A stretch of 6,978 nucleotides of DNA from an uncultured Selenomonadaceae bacterium. GTDB taxonomy: Bacteria > Bacillota > Negativicutes > Selenomonadales > Selenomonadaceae. Of the stretch, positions 4,595 through 6,978 are shown piece after piece. The stretch is taken from positions 1-6,978 of the forward strand of contig CAJODU010000096.1 of the NCBI GenBank assembly GCA_905233325.1. Direction: 5' to 3'. Position 1 is the stretch's first letter. Each line of letters opens with the position of its first letter. A program made the position numbers and the translations under genes. The notes under the pieces were generated by a model. It was not told the DNA's origin. It saw nothing but the letters and a program-made list of their open reading frames with translations, and searched no databases.

Positions 4595-5734
4595 TTACTT
4601 CAACGCATTGAGCTTGTCAGCAATAGCCTGGGCAGAGTCCTCACCGGAAACAGGAGTTATGATAGGCTGCTGACCAAGATAAACCGTGCCGCCGTTGACG
4701 TAAGCAGCAGATTTATTATAACCTCTATGATAAGCAACGGCGAGATTGCCAAGAATGAAATAGGAGCGTTCAGCCGAACTCATTCCGTTAGCCGCGGCGG
4801 TTTCCATAAAATCCTTGCCATTGACGACGAGCATCGTCCTTGTGACTTCTTTTTCGTTGACGGTCGTTCTGCTGATTTCTTTGACGGTTACCTTCTTGCC
4901 GCTGTACTCGTAGAGTTTTTGGACGTATTTGTCGCGGCGTGCCAAGTTGTTGGGGTGATCTGAAGGATTGAAGAACATTTCGCTTTTTGATTGTATAGCA
5001 GTGCCTGACAGATCAATGAAACGCTGCCAAATAGCGGCACACGCTCCGGGGTTGTAATTCGTATTCAACATATAGTCGAAGGCAAGGCTGTCCGCCTCCT
5101 TCTCTTGGGATTTAGTCCCGTGTGCTATGGATTGATTCAGCAGAATGCCGGTAGTCAAATCGGTAAGTATGCTGGCACCGCTGCCAACTACTGCCCCCGC
5201 TATAGTCGCTCCTATATTTGCCAGCAGTACTTTTTGCTGAGTGGCCTTAGTGCCTTTGTAAGGGTGATCTTTTTGTCCGTGTCCCATTTCATGACCTATG
5301 ATTACCGCAAGCTCGTCCTCATTGATTATTGAATCAAATGTGCCGGAATTAACCGACACAACATGCCCCAAGGAGCAGAAAGCATTCAGAGAGGTATTGT
5401 TGTTGACAAAGTAAACATATGGCAGAGTATTCACCGTGGGATCCACTTTACCCACGGCATTGATAAGAGTTGTCATTATCGAACGGAGGCGTGCATTTTT
5501 GTTGGGGTCGCTGTTGACACCCATAGCCTCACGATAATAGTTATACAGTGCCATTTGTCCTTCTTTAGTAGTATTGAGTTCTTTCAGTGAATATTTCTCT
5601 ACCTCCTGCTGTGCCGGTGTCTTGGCTTGGGCGGCCTCTGCAGGTGAAGATGCTGCTGAAAATATTAGTGTTAAGGTAATGATACACACTGTCACAGCCG
5701 CGTGAATTTCTTTAACTGCTTTTCGATAGAACAT
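4595..5734 (-). CDS. Exported M48-family zinc metallopeptidase
   Basis: Predicted periplasmic zinc endopeptidase of 379 residues. The signal peptide has a basic N-terminus (MFYRKAVKEIH), a hydrophobic core (about 13-28) and a cleavage site near PAEA-AQA (residues 31-37). The catalytic domain carries HEMGH (148-152: zinc ligands His148 and His152, catalytic Glu149), preceded by LNAFCSLGHVVSVNSG (116-131). The third ligand is probably Glu213 in QEKEADSLAFDYM (210-222). DHPNNLARRDKYVQKL (259-274) is the usual M48 SDHP-type region. Residues about 280-379 form an extra C-terminal domain I do not recognise. HtpX-type membrane helices are absent, so it is of the secreted BepA/LoiP-like class, whose members take part in outer-membrane protein quality control; that role here is inference. 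The start is ATG 5734, with GGGAG 8 nt upstream. A TTG at 5749 would place that site inside the coding region. It lies 34 nt after ychF and 18 nt before murI. Confidence 0.93.
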   Translation of the reverse strand: MFYRKAVKEIHAAVTVCIITLTLIFSAASSPAEAAQAKTPAQQEVEKYSLKELNTTKEGQMALYNYYREAMGVNSDPNKNARLRSIMTTLINAVGKVDPTVNTLPYVYFVNNNTSLNAFCSLGHVVSVNSGTFDSIINEDELAVIIGHEMGHGQKDHPYKGTKATQQKVLLANIGATIAGAVVGSGASILTDLTTGILLNQSIAHGTKSQEKEADSLAFDYMLNTNYNPGACAAIWQRFIDLSGTAIQSKSEMFFNPSDHPNNLARRDKYVQKLYEYSGKKVTVKEISRTTVNEKEVTRTMLVVNGKDFMETAAANGMSSAERSYFILGNLAVAYHRGYNKSAAYVNGGTVYLGQQPIITPVSGEDSAQAIADKLNALK

Positions 5735-5742
5735 TTTCTCAT

Positions 5743-5747
5743 CTCCC
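5743..5747 (-). promoter_or_regulatory. Ribosome binding site that sets the M48 peptidase start
   Basis: GGGAG on the minus strand lies 8 nt before ATG 5734. It overlaps the in-frame TTG at 5749-5747, so that TTG cannot use it. This shortens the protein by five residues compared with the longest open frame. Confidence 0.75.
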
Positions 5748-5768
5748 AATAATATTTTTAGTCAAACT

Positions 5769-6872
5769 CTAGACATTAAAGCGGAAGTAAGTGACATCAC
5801 CGTCCTGCATGATATAATCTTTACCTTCAAGACGAACTAAGCCCTTGTCGCGGGCTGCATTAACACTGCCGAGCTTTACCAGGTCATCATAGTTGACTAT
5901 CTCTGCCCTGATGAAACCGCGCTCAATGTCACTGTGGATTTTACCCGCTGCCTTGACTGCCGTTGTACCTTTGCGAATAGTCCACGCCCTGCACTCATCT
6001 GAACCGCTTGTCAAGAAGGTCATCAAGCCGAGGAGGTCAAAAGCGGCGTGAATGAGCCTGTCCAAACCGGAAGAGTCAAGTCCCAAGTCAGCTAAAAACT
6101 CCTTAGCCTCGTCGTCGTCAAGCTCGGCAATCTCCGCCTCAACCTTAGCACAAATGACAACCACCTCATTGCCTTCACTTTTGGCAAGCTCCTGCACCTT
6201 CTTGACGTGTGGATTACCGGCAAAGTCAGCGACCTCGTCCTCAGAGACGTTGGCGACGTAGAGGGTAGGCTTGAGCGTCAGGAGATTTACATCACGGAGC
6301 ATAGCAAGCTCATCATCAGTCAAATCAACAGAGCGGGCAGGTTTAGCCTCGTCCAAGGCAGCTTTAAGTTTGCGGAGAATTTCTATCTCCATTTTAGCCT
6401 CTTTACTGCCGCTCTTCAAGAGTTTTTCAACTTTTGTGATTCGCTTGTCGACTATTTCCAAGTCCGCAAGACAAAGCTCAGTATTGATAGTGTCGATGTC
6501 ACGCAGAGGATCAATAGTGTCGGCGACGTGGGTGATATTGCTGTCCTCAAAGCAGCGGACAACGTGAGCAATGGCGTCAACCTGCCTAATATGCTCAAGG
6601 AATTTATTGCCGAGACCCTCACCCTTTGAGGCACCCTTGACAAGACCGGCAATGTCCACGAAACGTACAGAGGCGGGCGTCGTTTTCTTTGAATTATACA
6701 TCTTCGTGAGGACATTGAGACGGTCGTCCGGCACAGCGACAACGCCAACATTCGGCTCAATGGTGCAGAAGGGATAGTTAGCCGCCTCAGCACCTGCCTT
6801 AGTGATAGCATTAAAAAGTGTCGACTTGCCAACATTCGGCAGACCGACAATTCCAACTTCCAAATTACTCAT
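5769..6872 (-). CDS. ychF: Redox-responsive ATPase YchF (Obg-family, OLA1-type)
   Basis: This is a universally conserved TRAFAC P-loop protein of 367 residues, the usual length. It hydrolyses ATP rather than GTP, associates with ribosomes and takes part in stress responses. Motifs: Walker A GLPNVGKS (10-17), YPFCTIEPN (33-41), G3 DIAGLVKGASKGEGLGN (73-89), and a G4 position reading NVSE (208-211) in place of NKxD, the change that explains ATP preference. CAK (241-243) is the G5 equivalent. A coiled-coil region spans about 130-175. The C-terminal TGS domain starts near TFLTSGSDECRAWTI (285-299) and runs to DVTYFRFNV. A hydrophobic residue (Leu77) follows DIAG where Ras-type GTPases have catalytic Gln, as expected for this family. 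ATG 6872 has AGAGG (6880-6884) 7 nt upstream. It is the first gene in view of the operon ychF-M48-murI. The 5' neighbour is beyond the window, so further genes upstream cannot be excluded. Confidence 0.97.
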   Translation of the reverse strand: MSNLEVGIVGLPNVGKSTLFNAITKAGAEAANYPFCTIEPNVGVVAVPDDRLNVLTKMYNSKKTTPASVRFVDIAGLVKGASKGEGLGNKFLEHIRQVDAIAHVVRCFEDSNITHVADTIDPLRDIDTINTELCLADLEIVDKRITKVEKLLKSGSKEAKMEIEILRKLKAALDEAKPARSVDLTDDELAMLRDVNLLTLKPTLYVANVSEDEVADFAGNPHVKKVQELAKSEGNEVVVICAKVEAEIAELDDDEAKEFLADLGLDSSGLDRLIHAAFDLLGLMTFLTSGSDECRAWTIRKGTTAVKAAGKIHSDIERGFIRAEIVNYDDLVKLGSVNAARDKGLVRLEGKDYIMQDGDVTYFRFNV

Positions 6873-6938
6873 ACTACAACCTCTTTTAATTAATCAATTT
6901 TTTTATCAAGGATAATATTTGCGACTTTGTTATATAGA

Positions 6939-6966
6939 ATTATCTTGATGACATTGAAAGTCACAA
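6939..6966 (-). promoter_or_regulatory. Possible promoter of the ychF operon
   Basis: On the minus strand, TTGTGA (6961-6966, 4/6) and GATAAT (6939-6944, 5/6) are separated by 16 nt. The predicted start near 6932 leaves a leader of about 60 nt. The region is AT-rich, and other weak -10 matches exist (TATTAT at 6912-6917, TATATA at 6931-6936). Confidence 0.35.
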
Positions 6967-6978
6967 TTAAAGTCGAAT

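Noticed and set aside
6873..6978. A further gene or RNA at the right edge
   Set aside because: The stretch is AT-rich, with no open frame with a ribosome site and no tRNA-like folding; it looks like the ychF upstream region.

Overview
The window carries six genes, and every one except the truncated gene at the left edge is complete. Five are housekeeping or envelope genes of a Gram-negative-type anaerobe: DAHP synthase, enolase, glutamate racemase, a secreted M48 metallopeptidase and the ATPase YchF. The sixth is a secreted, TPR-containing protein cut off by the window edge. The best guess for the organism is a diderm Firmicute (Negativicutes, Selenomonas/Veillonella/Acidaminococcus relatives). 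The reasons are the truncated protein, whose mature N-terminus (EVQTYTGVGEYLMN, then NAQEQAGVF) I associate with secreted Negativicutes proteins, the clostridial-style Shine-Dalgarno sites, and the periplasmic-type M48 protease. This assignment is recalled from family knowledge and was not searched.

Layout from left to right. (1) Positions 1-848, minus strand: 5' part of the secreted TPR gene, AT-rich (three sampled 60-base lines are 25-43% GC). Its candidate promoter at 922-948 has perfect TTGACA and TATAAT boxes separated by only 15 nt, 13 of which are T on the coding strand. (2) Positions 992-2026, minus strand: aroF-type DAHP synthase, first step of the shikimate pathway. (3) Positions 2027-2304: divergent intergenic region with two candidate promoters for the DAHP synthase gene (minus) and one strong extended -10 promoter for enolase (plus). 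(4) Positions 2305-3660, plus strand: enolase. (5) Positions 3661-3790: a perfect 9-bp inverted repeat followed by a bidirectional intrinsic terminator shared with the convergent operon. (6) Positions 6872-3791, minus strand: probable operon ychF, M48 peptidase, murI, with gaps of 34 and 18 nt, then the shared terminator.

How the genes relate. Enolase makes phosphoenolpyruvate, and DAHP synthase condenses phosphoenolpyruvate with erythrose-4-phosphate, so the divergent pair joins lower glycolysis to aromatic amino-acid synthesis. The minus-strand operon combines a translation-associated ATPase, an envelope protease and the enzyme supplying D-glutamate for peptidoglycan. I see no tRNA, rRNA, CRISPR array, IS element or prophage gene. 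No wholly new system is evident. The observation most worth following is the homopolymer-spaced promoter of the secreted TPR gene, which looks built for phase variation.
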